Shown here one piece after another: positions 35,696-47,091 of a DNA stretch of 64,000 nt. The notes below the pieces were generated by a model. That model searched no databases. It was not told the DNA's origin and was given only the letters and a program-made list of their open reading frames with translations. Origin of the DNA: Suillus spraguei (lineage: Eukaryota > Basidiomycota > Agaricomycetes > Boletales > Suillaceae); the NCBI GenBank assembly GCA_016800925.1, contig JABCPU010000357.1:1-64000 (forward strand), written 5' to 3'. The translations under genes and the position numbers were made by a program. How positions within the stretch are numbered: the stretch's first letter is position 1; every line of letters begins with the position of its first letter.

Positions 35696-38621
35696 ATGCC
35701 ATCCGCTAGAACTTCAAGGGTCTTTTACCGCTTGAATTCACCGTCACAGTCCACTACTTCTCTTTCTGAGAATGAAGATGACGATATAAACAAGTCTTTG
35801 TTTTTTGGTGGTCCAGTTTCCTCTGTTGTATCACCTGCTCAATGGGCTTCTCGCCTACATCACTCCGCAGATGGAGCAATCCATTCATCGCACTCTCCTA
35901 TGGCCCAAGTTCCCCCAGAGGTCCTCATTCATATCCTCAAACACCTACACACTCCTAGGGATCTCTATCATTCATTATTAGTTTCCCGCTCATGGTGCGA
36001 ATGTTCCGTCGAGCTTCTTTGGCACCGCCCTACCTTCACAAGACTTCCTACCCTCGTAAAAATGATGAGGGTACTTAGTCGAGGCGACCAGACTTTTACT
36101 TACAGTCGATTCATTCGGCGTCTCAACTTCCTCTTCCTCGGTGCCGACCTCACCGACGCCCTGTTCTGCCGCTTAGCGCAGTGCGACCACCTGGAACGCT
36201 TAACCCTTGTAAATTGCAACTCTATCTCCGAAGATGCTCTTCTTCGTGTACTACCGCGTCTCCCAAACCTGGTCGCTATTGACCTCTCGGGAGTCATTGA
36301 AACTTCTGATCAAATCGTCATCGGCCTGGCATCAGCCGCCAGGCGCCTACAAGGCATCAATCTCGCAGGATGTAGACAGGTCACCGACGCTGGCGTTTAT
36401 GCCCTAGCTACTAGCTGTCCTCTTCTCCGTCGCGTCAAACTCAGTGGCGTGGATCAAGTCACGGACGGCCCTATTTCAGCTCTTGCCAAGTCTTGCCCCC
36501 TCCTTTTGGAGATTGACTTGAATAATTGCAAACGCATCACAGACATCTCTGTCCGCGACATATGGACCTACTCTACGCATATGCGTGAAATGAGGTTATC
36601 ACAGTGCGTCGAGCTCACTGATGCCGCCTTCCCGGCGCCAGTCAAGCCTCAGGCGACGCCGCGGAATAATCCTTTCCCAGCCACAGCCATGAGTCAGGAA
36701 GAAGGGCTTCCACCTTTAATGATCCAAAGGCCCTTAGATCATCTTCGTATGCTCGATCTGACGGGCTGCGCGCTTATCACGGATGATGCTGTAGATGGGA
36801 TTATCTCCCATGCCTCAAAAATTCGGAACCTTGTTCTCTCGAAATGCATCCAATTGACGGATAGGACTGTAGAGAATATTTGCGTTCTTGGCAAGCATCT
36901 GCACTACTTGCATCTCGGGCATGCGGCCAACATCACGGACCGCTCAATTAAGACGCTTGCACGGTGCTGCACCCGCTTGCGTTATGTTGACTTTGCAAGT
37001 GTGTTATCTTCTTTTTCGCTGTTGAATAGATTTTGATTTTATGCAACAGACTGCATTCTTCTCACTGACATGTCTGTCTTCGAACTCTCCAGCTTACCCA
37101 AGCTCAGAAGAATCGGTCTTGTGCGCGTTAGCAATCTGACAGACGAAGCAATATACGCTCTCGCTGAGCGACACAGCACTTTAGAGCGCATTCATCTTTC
37201 CTACTGTGATCAAATATCGGTCATGGCTATCCACTTTCTACTGCAAAAGCTCCACAAGCTCACTCATCTGAGCTTGACGGGTATCCCTTCTTTCAGAAAA
37301 CCTGAATTGCAGCAGTTCTGTCGTCAACCACCACAGGTCAGCGGTGCAGATACTCGTGTCTAATCATCTGTTGATAGTCATTTAGGAGTTCAATATGAGC
37401 CAAAGGATGGCTTTTTGTGTTTACTCGGGCAGCGGCGTTGCTAAACTGAAAAGCTTTTTGACGGACTTATTCAATACGATCACGGAAGATATGAACGCCG
37501 ATGATGATGAAACGGAGTACGACGACGACTTTGACGAAGTATTTGTTGAAGGTGCCATGGATGCTGATATGGAGGGTGGAATGGATGCTGATGTTGACGA
37601 AGACTTTATGCACGATGGGAGATACAACTTCCACCACACGCCTCAGCCAGCTTCCTCCACGCTCCGCATGCATCATCGTCCAGAAATCATCACTCCTATC
37701 TTGCAACAGCCCGAGCTTACTGTGCAGCGCGATATGACTTTACGATCAGGTCATGTCTCCGTTACCTCATCCCCAGCTGTGTTCTCTGGTAACAGTCAAC
37801 CGCCGCCTGTGCCATATGCCTTTAATCCACAACCCGTAGCGGGACCGTCTAATCCCGTTATGAGACGTCCTCGCTTTGGTTACCAGCCCGTCATTGAGAT
37901 TTCTACCTCCCCCCCTCAGAGCGACGTCGCATCCAATCGTAGTACTGGCACACAATCGAATGGAGCGGGTTTTTTCCGCACATATCAAGAGCCATCATCA
38001 TCTTCTGGTAGAAGTAATGGCGCTTTAACGCCCGATTACAACTTTGCGGAGATAGGTCATGGCCGGGGTGCGGAACATGATAATATCGACCACATCGGTC
38101 CACCACCTCATCAGTTAGCAAGACACAACTTTACCTCAACGACGTCATTCAATGTCGCTCCGGGGCCTTCGCCCCAGGGCATTACCCAAGTGATGCACTC
38201 TGCGAATTTTGATTTTCGCCACGGTCAGAACCCCGAACGTCATGCTTTGATGATGGAACAAGCGAAGATGACTAACAATCATTATCTTATCCCTTCCGCC
38301 GGATCTTCCGACCGTCTCGTGCCATGGCCACCCATGCGTACCGAGCCCTTGTACGACGTCCCGTCGCACAACAACCAGGAGTTACAAGAATCCGTTCAGG
38401 CTACTCTCGGACCTCCGACAGATCCCCGTGACAGTGAAGGAAGAGGCAGGAGTGTCAGGAGAAGCCTTCGAAACACCTTCCACGCTGCTGAGCATTTTTT
38501 CTTCGGCCGCGGGTCTACTTCGAATGGGCAGGTCCCCGAGTCAAGTGTCCCAAACCCCTGGGCCCCAGGAAATGTAAATAGCACCGGCGATGCAGCCGGG
38601 AATGGCGGTCAGCCTCGCTAA
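35696..38621 (+). CDS. GRR1: F-box/LRR protein Grr1-like, SCF ligase receptor
   Basis: Grr1 is the substrate receptor of an SCF ubiquitin ligase in nutrient signalling and cell-cycle control. I chose the ATG at 35696 because the open frame upstream is antisense to the neighbouring gene. The F-box is AQVPPEVLIHILKHLHTPRD with SRSWCECSVELLWHRPTF. About a dozen leucine-rich repeats follow, for example LERLTLVNCNSISEDALLR, GINLAGCRQVTDAGVYALAT, DLTGCALITDDAVDGII and LHLGHAANITDRSIKTLARC. An intron joins DFA to NCILLTDMSVFELSSLPK; a second joins CRQPPQ to EFNMSQRMAFCVYSGSGV. The C-terminus has an acidic patch (DDDETEYDDDFDEVF), then a long disordered Ser/Pro/Asn-rich tail to 38621. Confidence 0.9.
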
Positions 38622-38995
38622 ATGAGCGCTGAATAGCACAACGTCTGCGTCCGCAGTAAGTAGACCCACAAGTTTATAGCAAGCATGGACATCACCACGT
38701 GTTTTTCCCCCCCAAACGCATTGCGCAACCTTTTTTTGTTGTAACACCCAAACGCGGAATATTTATAATCATTACGCCAGTTGTTTTTTTTTTGCCTGTA
38801 TCGTTTATCACTAGTGCTGTCGTGTAGGTTTTATGGTACTTATAGTGATTATGTAGAGGCAATCAGAGTTGTTCCTGGGTCTGGGTAGTTGGCTCTCACG
38901 ATCTCAACCAAGAACTACTGGCACTCACACAAGCAGGGTTGTCGAGACCCGCTCTACCCTGCTACGCTGTCAGGAAGTACATTTTAAGTTCCAAC
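38622..38995. other. Intergenic region, GRR1 3' flank and NAA10 promoter
   Basis: It includes short homopolymer runs (T and C) around 38700-38790. No gene is seen. Confidence 0.4.
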
Positions 38996-39742
38996 ATGAA
39001 TATCCGCGCAGTCAGGGTACGCTTGCAACCTCACAAGACGCGTGAGTTACTCACTTTTAGCAGGTCGAAGACCTTGCTGGCATGCAAGACTGCAATCTGC
39101 ACAACCTGCCGGAAAATTATACAATGAAATACTGTTGGCGTCTTTTGCCTCATTTCTTCGGACCACAGATTGACAGAATTCGCTGGCACTAGATCTATAT
39201 CACGCGTTATCCTGGCCTTCACTTTCGTATGTGGCTGAGGACCACAATGGACGGATTGTTGGTTATATTCTGGCAAAAATGTGCGTCAAACGTTTCTGCA
39301 GCTGAATTGTATTCTAATCAGATCGCAGGGAAGAAGTTGATGAGCAAGAAGGGCAACCTGCAACTAACCATGTTCCTCATGGGCATGTCACCTCAATATC
39401 TGTCATGAGATCATATCGTCGACTTGGGCTAGCTAAAAAATTGATGCTTCAATCACGTAATTTTTTTTTGGTTCAGGCTAGAACAAACTATTGACTGTTC
39501 TTTTATTTCAGAGGAGGCGATGAGCAGCGTCTACCGCGCAGCATTCGTATCTCTCCACGTCCGCAAGTCGAATCGTGCGGCACTGAGCCTGTATCGCGAC
39601 ACGCTTGGGTTTACCGTCAACAATATCGAGGAAAAGTATTGTAAGTTCCTCGACCGCTTCGTTATATGGTCATTAGATCGCACGTTCTTTAGATGCCGAT
39701 GGAGAAGATGCATACGCGATGCAGCTCACGTTCGAGCACTAA
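38996..39742 (+). CDS. ARD1: N-terminal acetyltransferase NatA catalytic subunit
   Basis: Naa10/Ard1 acetylates nascent N-termini at the ribosome. The gene is in small exons. Exon 1 is MNIRAVR. Then [40 protein letters not shown] and [40 protein letters not shown] carries the acetyl-CoA-binding R-x-x-R/GLA motif, followed by [60 protein letters not shown] and AMQLTFEH with the stop at 39740-39742. Without splicing only the last part looks coding and the gene could be mistaken for a fragment. The protein (about 160 aa) lacks the acidic C-terminal extension seen in some fungi. Confidence 0.92.
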
Positions 39743-39825
39743 CTCATGGGAAGGAAAATGTGGAGCAGACTAATAGTTTACAGCTATATATTTGACACTT
39801 AACGAATTACTGTCACGCTTGCTGG

Positions 39826-41354
39826 CTACGGTTTTGCATCGCTCCCCACCTGTTCAGTCAATGTCTCTTCCATTGCAGCGGCAGCTTCAGCGTCCTTCCG
39901 ATTTTCAGTGTCACCACTCTCAATAATACCTCTAGCTGACATAACAGCTTCCCGAATGATCTTGGCCGTGTCGAGCCCTAACTGGTAGTAGCCATCATTA
40001 GATCTTGGATTGAACATATTGGTGTGCGCTTGAATCTCATCCACAGCCTGATGGTTTATTGCGGGAAGGAAATGCGCAGCTATAGGAGAAGTTCGCTGAG
40101 GAAGGATGACGAAAGTCCTTGGCGACGAGAATGATGGTGGAGCTGGTGGAAGCAAGGTGTAAAATCTGGAGTGAACCAAGAGTCAAAAAAGGCACCCAAT
40201 GATTCTCACTTTGGTGGACGTACGAGCGAAATGTGACTCCAAGGCGTACCTGTACATCGTTCAAATCTCGCATACGTTTTCGCAACGCTTCTTCATCCCA
40301 GAGGTTGCGAACATAATTCATGTGATCAGTAGCCCAGCTGTATCCAGTACCGATGTCGTCTCGACGATAGTATGCTGTCCCAGCGGCTGCGCCAGCCACC
40401 AGCGCTCCACCAACTGCATACGCTGCAGGAACCCACTTGGCCCAACCACTTTCCTCGGTGGGGGCCGCTGCTATTGCAAGAGGGGGTTGCCCAGAGACGG
40501 CTGATGATGCTCCTTTCTTGCCAAACAGTGAAAACACATCTGAAACGACAGTGCGGGCTGCACCGGCGTATTCCACAGCCTTGGTTGCACTATTCTTGAA
40601 TACAGCAGGGTGAATACCAAGGTACTTCGATAGATCAGCGACATTAGGAGGTTGAACATGAGATAACGGTTAGCTAACTCACGGGAGTGTCGAAGGCTAT
40701 GCACGCGATGATGTTCGGCCACAGTGGAGCGCTTTTATCAGGTCTGGAATTCACAAACGCAAGTAAAGCGTCAGCAGCAAGTAGCCCTCCCATACTGAAT
40801 GACTTGAATCAATCGAACTACAATCATCATACTTGAATTCCTGCTTACCTATGACCACATAGTACAATTCTGGTTTTCCCAGCTCCTCCCCCTTGGCCGT
40901 CCGCGACTTCTCTTTGTACGGTTAGAGTAGTTAGCCAATCGGCGAAGTGTTCTACTGCGGCGTTCTGAAGGAGAGTCTTTATCTGCGTGTAAAGTTGAGG
41001 TGATCATTGCGCACCAATTGTCCTTTGGTCTACCGCACACAACTAGTTAGCAGCGGCGGTAACGTGAAGAGAATGCCCTGACCTCGTATGCGGGAAATAA
41101 TACACATTCCACCTTAAGGTTCTCTATGATATCTGTCAGGACATGCTCTATCCTCGAGGGGAAATTCTCGAATGTCGTGTCAGTTCCCTTGAATCTACAC
41201 GTTATTAATTAGGGAGCCTTCTGATTTGCACTGTTTGCACTGACCCATGAATGAAGACAATGAGAAGAAGGTCAGAAGGAAGATGTTGATGTTCGATTAC
41301 TGTCAGACTGGAGTCCGCGCTCTTGTCTTCTGACGGTAAATCTCCCGAGCTCAT
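39826..41354 (-). CDS. Membrane-associated alpha/beta hydrolase (DUF676-like)
   Basis: A serine-hydrolase-fold protein conserved in fungi, function unknown. From the ATG at 41354: MSSGDLPSEDKSADSSLTVI, then LPSDLLLIVFIHG (oxyanion strand), FKGTDTTFENFPSRIEHVLT, DIIENLKVECVLFPAYE, and the nucleophile KIVLCGHSMGGLLAADALLA with PLWPNIIACIAFDTP. The second half has EYAGAARTVVSDVFSLFGKK and a Gly/Ala-rich hydrophobic span WVPAAYAVGGALVAGAAAGT that probably anchors it. The C-terminus is TNMFNPRSNDGYYQLGLDTA to TEQVGSDAKP at 39826. Exons join in frame; the GHSMGG elbow is split by an intron after GH. Confidence 0.78.
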
Positions 41355-41446
41355 GCTTGTGGATGATGATCTGAGTAGTACGGAAGAAGAAACCAGTGCT
41401 ACTGTAACTTCTACAAAATTGATCATGTGCCAAGTACAATAGAGGG

Positions 41447-42196
41447 TCATGTAGAGGGTAGATCGAGTCCTAGATCTTCGTAAACCTCCGCCATGGCGGC
41501 CAGTGTGTAGATTTCCGAGTCTTCAAGTTCCTGTGACTCTGTTTCGTGCGAAGTGACCACTTCGCACGAAACAGAGTTACATCGACTATCTGACTGTATC
41601 TTTAGCCACTCCATCAGAGCCACTCCAAAATGCTTTTTTACTAAATATCTCCCGATAGAAGAGTCCAGCGAGGGTATTTTCGGAAGGATCCAGTTTGGAT
41701 AAATTTTACTATGACAACCCTTCACGAAATACTTGTGTCCCTGACCAACTGATTTGTTGAAGGTATGGAAGAGGGCGCAGCAGGGATAGCGTGACAATTT
41801 CAAGACCCCGATGTAGTTGAAAGTGGGGAAGGTGGGATTAAGGAAGTGATACCTAAGGAGCAGGGCTTCGCAATGAACGTTAATTGTGATGGTTTGAGCC
41901 AAGGGTTTTGCGCCGGCGAAAGAACTTGAAGGTGGGAGAGCACCGACGATACTTGAAGTGTCATCTTCTATGGCATCATTGTCGGTAAAACCAAAATCCA
42001 TAACAATATATTGGACAACATCCTTTGAGAGCGTGAAGGTATTGCTTTCGAACACCGGGTCAATTCGTTCTATGATGAGGGTGTCAAGAACATGTCCCAT
42101 TTGGTGCGAAGAGGCAAGGTTGGTTAGGAGCGACAGAAAGTTATAGCTCAAAAAGAAAACCTTTGAAAGGTATCTCCGGAGTGGAAACATTGTCAC
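41447..42196 (-). CDS. OTT_1508-like nucleic-acid deaminase family protein
   Basis: The exon shows FPLRRYLSKVFFLSYNFLSL, then TITINVHCEALLLRYHFL (the H-x-E catalytic motif), and IGVLKLSRYPCCALFHTFNK with KYFVKGCHSKIYPNWILP. This pattern fits the fungal OTT_1508-like deaminase family. At the zinc site I see R-Y-P-C-C where C-x-P-C is expected, so one ligand Cys may be lost. The protein ends EVYEDLGLDLPST at 41447. Upstream sequence to about 42500 looks coding (LDPQDENVLPTITKLGDYVT, ALEMRGMLEDESTTSSITSW), but its only good donor does not join this exon in frame. The N-terminus is therefore uncertain and the gene may be truncated or broken. Confidence 0.6.
   Translation of the reverse strand: MTMFPLRRYLSKVFFLSYNFLSLLTNLASSHQMGHVLDTLIIERIDPVFESNTFTLSKDVVQYIVMDFGFTDNDAIEDDTSSIVGALPPSSSFAGAKPLAQTITINVHCEALLLRYHFLNPTFPTFNYIGVLKLSRYPCCALFHTFNKSVGQGHKYFVKGCHSKIYPNWILPKIPSLDSSIGRYLVKKHFGVALMEWLKIQSDSRCNSVSCEVVTSHETESQELEDSEIYTLAAMAEVYEDLGLDLPST
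41536..41577. repeat. 42-bp palindrome, 20-bp arms and 2-bp centre
   Basis: Positions 41536-41555 are the exact reverse complement of 41558-41577, separated by AC. It lies inside the deaminase reading frame, where it encodes NSVSCEVVTSHETES. Confidence 0.9.
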
Positions 42197-42760
42197 TTCG
42201 CTTCAACTAGGTTGTACGTCAACTTCGGTAGGTACAACGAGGGCACAATAACCTACTTACCTTCATTTCCCATGAGGTGATGCTTGAGGTAGTGCTTTCA
42301 TCCTCTAGCATTCCCCGCATCTCCAGTGCCGTTTCAGTCACATAGTCTCCAAGTTTCGTGATAGTAGGAAGGACATTCTCATCCTGGGGGTCCAACTTCG
42401 CCCACAAGGGTGACTGCATCTTCCTGGAACATCTGATGGTCACTGGCCTCCTCAGTGTTCTCACTAGTCCACGAGTCTCGCTTTTCATCTGCAAATTTCT
42501 CCATGCAAGGTTCGTGGCTTACTCTAGTATAGGTAACATCATGACACTCATCCGGGCCTCCGTCATGGGCCCGAGATCGTGATCGAACACGATTGCTTCT
42601 GATCAAGAAGGTTACTATTCTCTATATAAATATGTAGGGTTAGGGTTATGATTTTACTTTTGGCGGTTAGGCGGTGACTAAGCGAACCGCACCATATGCA
42701 TGTACTACCATTCCTCACATATACTATAACACTAGGCCGCCACAAGCACCTGCACTGGCA

Positions 42761-43698
42761 ATGTCTAATCAAAGTTACCAGGCCCCAGTTGATCGGGCTA
42801 AAGGCGATGTCGATGAATCCCAGGTCCCTGCCACCATGGACGCCATCAAACCTCCTGCTCAGCCAGACGATTTCCAGCTTCCCCAAGCCCAAGCTAATCA
42901 GGCACAACGCGGCCCTACCAGCCAACCCGCCACGAAAACCGCAGAAGACCCTACCATTTCAGCCGCTGCTGAAGAAGCTAAGGCATCCAATGCCGCGGAA
43001 ACCGCTGACAGCCTAAGCCAGGGATCCGCCAGGGAAGCCAGCCAATCCACTGATGGTTGTGTCCCTCCCGTCGTCAGACTCCCTGCTGCACGTGACGTTG
43101 TCCAGTGTGATGAACGTGGCTATATCCGGCAAGCTGCCATCAAAGCCGTGGAAGACGCTGCCATCAAAGCTGCCGCCGCACAAGCTGAGACATCCAATGC
43201 CGCAGAGATCATGTCAGCGGATCCACCACCGACAGAGGATGCCGCTAACAGGAAAGCCAAGGAAGCCACTGACAGGGAAGATGCTGCTCAAATCACCGTG
43301 ATAGAAGCCGCTACCATTCAAGCCATGGCCACGGCCATTCGAACCACTTTCAGAGAAATAGCCGCTGCCGCCCAAGACTCTGTACCCTGTCAACCATCTA
43401 CAGCAATTTCGATGCGACTAGCATTTGGGATCTCCTCTTCTCGACTTCGGCAGCAGTCAAGTCATTTGAAGTTCTTTCTACAGGTGGAGAAGGCGTTGAA
43501 GATTACCAAGTCATCTCTATGGTCGTGTTGCCGGTATCCGCCATCTTCGCAGTGGCAAGCGTTGGCCATGTCCGGAGTGCTGATATCGTTCAGAAAAGGA
43601 TTGAGGTGAGTCATGTATTTAACCTGTCTACTATTTCTTACACGTCTGCATACCTTAGTATTGTACACTGTTCTTCGCTGTAGTATGGCATCTCTTGA
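42761..43698 (+). CDS. Alanine-rich hypothetical protein, possible frameshift
   Basis: From 42761: MSNQSYQAPVDRAKGDVDES, then a long Ala/Glu/Thr-rich stretch with repeated AAE and AIKA words (AAIKAVEDAAIKAAAAQAET), suggesting an alpha-helical or coiled region. After FREIAAAAQD (about 43380) coding appears to move to another frame: TIYSNFDATSIWDLLFSTSA, VKSFEVLSTGGEGVEDYQVI and SMVVLPVSAIFAVASVGHVR to an intron donor at 43606. A last short exon YGIS ends at 43698. The shift needs either a 22-nt intron, which is too short, or an indel. I do not recognise the family. VVLPVSAIFAVASVG is hydrophobic enough to be a membrane segment. Confidence 0.45.
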
Positions 43699-44039
43699 CA
43701 GAGATTGCCTTATTGGTTGGTCTTTATCGTAGTTGATCTTTTATTATATCCGATTCGTCTTCTACGACACTTTCGTTTTTCCATACATAAGACCGTATAA
43801 CCGACACCCATTAATGTCCATTCAACTTTTATTGTTGAACGATTTAACATAAAAATACGTATCACATCTATACGCAGGACTCCTCCGGCCATTTCAAAGC
43901 ATCACTGGGAATCAACAGCAATGTCATTCTAGTACATTATACACACGGTTACTTCTTCTATTATATTTAAAAGCACTCTGTTGCGGTAATTGAGAACGAG
44001 TACGGTTACAAAACGAGAGACACGTAGTGCGATGAACAA

Positions 44040-44530
44040 TACTAGGACCTGAGGCCTGACTCGTCGTACTGTTGCTTTAAACACCACAAATTCTGGAAAG
44101 TGGACAACGAAGCGAAGATGGAAGCACCAATCAAGACAGAATATTTCTACTCAGGAGGAGCAACGATCTTGACCCATAAGCGGTGACGAATGAGAATGAC
44201 GACTGTATACAAAAGTTGACACGAACCCTCATGCTCGAAGGCGACAGTGACGTCAACTCTTTCTCCATACAGTCAGCAATATCAGGGAATATGGTAGTAC
44301 CACCCGACAGTATAACGTTACCATACAAATCGCGACGAATATCAAGATCACACTTGAAGGTTAAGTTGTACCTAGGATGGGGGTAAATCACACTATGCGG
44401 CTTCATGTAAATGATTTCTTACGTAGTTCCATGGATGCCGGTAGCTTCAAGTTCAAGGAATGCACGTTGGAAGAGAGCCTGAGGTGCCTTGGCAGAGACC
44501 AGCCGACAGTGCCTGGATACCGAGGTATGC
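44040..44530 (-). pseudogene. Actin pseudogene fragment
   Basis: Pieces of conserved actin are clear: APQALFQRAFLELEATGIHG, then [20 protein letters not shown] and [20 protein letters not shown], then KIVAPPE, a TAG stop at 44147-44149, [20 protein letters not shown] and [11 protein letters not shown]. They are in actin order and cover its C-terminal third. The stop falls where actin has a conserved Arg codon, and the end is degenerate. No intact N-terminal half is visible upstream to about 45 kb. Confidence 0.82.
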
Positions 44531-46322
44531 ATGAAGTAGTCACTGTGGCGACGACGGAAGTCAGACAAAAAGCCACAAGATATTGAATACAGGTGAATGA
44601 ATGGAGCTTTGTGTATATTACTTGACTTTTCATCGAGAAAGATGCGTTCGTCCTCGAAGTGATTCAATCTACAATAATTTAGTATTAATCATATGAAGTG
44701 AGACATTCACTCTAACCTTGGCCTTCCCAGTATCGCATCATCCCTGGTATCGAGTATACCTCACAGTAAGTGTCAGATCACATAAGTGCCCCCATGAATT
44801 TGAACATACTGCGAATTGTACGTACTACTGGCTAAGTTCGGAAGGTTGCGTGGAGGACTTCAGTTTGGAACCGAGTCCGTCTCTTCGTGACACGCTGCCT
44901 GAACTTGCGCCAGGAACATGTGTAGATGCTTTAGAGAAGGTTGTCCCCCAGATAGCGTGTTTCGCCATTTTTTTGGGGTGTTGTAGTGACTAACTTCTCG
45001 GTCCCTGCTTCCAAAGGTTGGGCAAGGGAGAAACGTATGAATTTGGGTTGAATCGGAGGTGCGAAAGCGTTTCTTCACTGACACCATCATTACCAGCGAT
45101 ATGAAGGACGCAGATATTTGATTTCAGTGTGATGGACACAACGATAGCTTGATGCCTAGCATCCTGAATGAAGATTGCAGATTGCTGCAACCGCGTCCAA
45201 TAGAGTCACGGTTCGTTTTGATTTCTTTAACAAATGCTTATTTGGATCCCGTCTGGTATCGAACAAATCCGCGACTGTGGCTCCCTTGTGATATAACTCT
45301 TGTGAAATTGCAAGCAGAGTCTCCAGCAATTCTTGAACGTCAACCATGACAGTGGCAGTTAAGAGGGCAAATAGGGGCAAAACATCAGTAAAAGCACTCA
45401 ATGACTTGGGCGAACTAACGACGACCTAACAAGACCATACACGATTAGGCATTAGCACGTATATGCATACCACAAAACACGTTCTAGTACAAATTAATAA
45501 TATCATCTGAACGGGCCTTCCGCAACATGCGTGCGGCTCGATTTCGCAGTAGTACTGCGCAACAAAACGAAAAAGAACGACCGCCGGGGTTAAGGTGGAT
45601 GATCTGTACAGGGATGACAGACAGTGAGGCGCCAATGAGGAAATGGGAGTGCCAAAGGTGGAATTTGAACTCGAGGACAAAGTGGACTTTCGTATATTAC
45701 TTTGGGAAATATTGAGCGTTGATGAGCCAGGTGTCGAAGAAGTAAAGAAATGTTCCGTTGGCCGATGCAAGTGGGCAGGATGCAGGTATGGGCAAGGGCG
45801 GACATTGTCCATTGATCTACGAAATGTTAGTATATGTGCATGAACAAGAAATTGATCACCGAATCACTCATCTACGTGATCATAATCAAGTAACTCATCC
45901 CACAATATTTGAGAATTCCAGCGTCTCTTCGAGTCGACAATTTCCGCCGGTGACCGTAGATAGAGCGTGAGGATCACGAAACAAATACAAAATTACTGTG
46001 GAGTGACCCACTTTCAAGTCTAATGTATCGTTCTTCTAGGCTACTATGTGATTAGGGGATGAAAGTATGGAAGAAGTGACAGACTTGCAGTGTGCGAGGA
46101 GCATAGACTGGGCGATGCCATGCGTAATGAATAGTTTGAGCAGATGGGAAGTTGAAATCGACAGTGGCAGGAACTTCAAATAAACGAGGTAGAGACGTTG
46201 ATTTGATAATCAGAATTCCAGTGCTTGGTGAAGTGAAAGTGCTCTCTTACAGTAGCGGGAATAATTCATTCAATGCATAAGTTATGATTTTGCCGGTGGT
46301 GCGGCAGTACTACAATTACCTA
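44531..46322. other. Region with no recognised gene
   Basis: Short open frames occur on both strands (for example minus 45156-45401 and 45426-45812, plus 45643-45843), but none shows a motif I can name. Part may be decayed actin sequence or repeats. No RNA gene is seen. Confidence 0.35.
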
Positions 46323-46898
46323 CTAAGTAGATAACTTTAAGTACACGGAGGAAAGAACAAAGGATATAAGTACGGCCCCATAAAGACCGGTGAACACAAT
46401 CCGTACGTAAATTGTACCCATATGCGCAAGTATCAAGAAAAAATATACTGGCAAGCTGGCAAGGATGGTTGCAATCACAGTGAGGGCAACCAAGCACCAG
46501 TGCGCGTTGGATGCCGTTATTTGCTGTAAGAAATGTGAGATAAATAGTGACAAATTAGATATAAAAAACATACTCAGATATCTTGCACTCTGAGGCCCTG
46601 TAACCTCACCAAATTGTACCACCCCCATCAGCGCACCTGTCAGTGTTATGTAAGGTAAATAATAGTCAGTTTTTATGTAGACATACCAATCGCTGCCAAT
46701 GATTGGCAATGAGATAAGATTGTGTTGACCGTCGGGACACCAGGTAGGCGGCAAGATCACTAAAGATAATTGGTTGGCATATGTTATAGGGGTAACTATA
46801 ACCCGCCGTGTGCTATCAGACCCATGGGTACTGGCTTCTTGTAGTACCTCGCGGCTGGTTCCAGCCACATATACATGATGGCTGACACGGTCACGCAT
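46323..46898 (-). CDS. Small hypothetical membrane protein
   Basis: An open frame of about 190 codons starts MRDRVSHHVYVAGTSREVLQ at 46898 and ends SSVYLKLST at 46323-46325. Hydrophobic spans include ITLTGALMGVVQFG, LSMFFISNLSLFISHFL, LVALTVIATILASLPVYFFL and GLYGAVLISFVLSSVYL, suggesting three or four membrane passes. The middle could contain two short in-frame introns that stay open. I do not recognise the family. A possible upstream exon (MSHPARTHELLRDGDPANAL near 47010) does not join cleanly. Confidence 0.4.
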   Translation of the reverse strand: MRDRVSHHVYVAGTSREVLQEASTHGSDSTRRVIVTPITYANQLSLVILPPTWCPDGQHNLISLPIIGSDWYVYIKTDYYLPYITLTGALMGVVQFGEVTGPQSARYLSMFFISNLSLFISHFLQQITASNAHWCLVALTVIATILASLPVYFFLILAHMGTIYVRIVFTGLYGAVLISFVLSSVYLKLST

Positions 46899-46901
46899 CA
46901 A

Positions 46902-47091
46902 TCAGAAACTGCATAATAAAAATTTAAATTATAAATGCTCACCGCAAGTGAGCGCGTTCGCTGGGTCGCCGTCACGTAGTAATTCATGAGTCCGAGCCGG
47001 ATGAGACATTTCTCTGAGAACTTCGTTGAGTTCTATGGACTCCCTTTCAACGGTTTATAATACTCGTATTGCCAGTGGATTCCTTTATATA
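46902..47091. other. Flank between membrane protein and MITE
   Basis: No supported gene apart from the doubtful upstream exon mentioned for the membrane protein. Confidence 0.3.

Noticed and set aside
39520..39795. Truncated NAA10 fragment
   Set aside because: Splicing upstream exons from 38996 recovers the whole acetyltransferase, so it is a complete gene with five introns.
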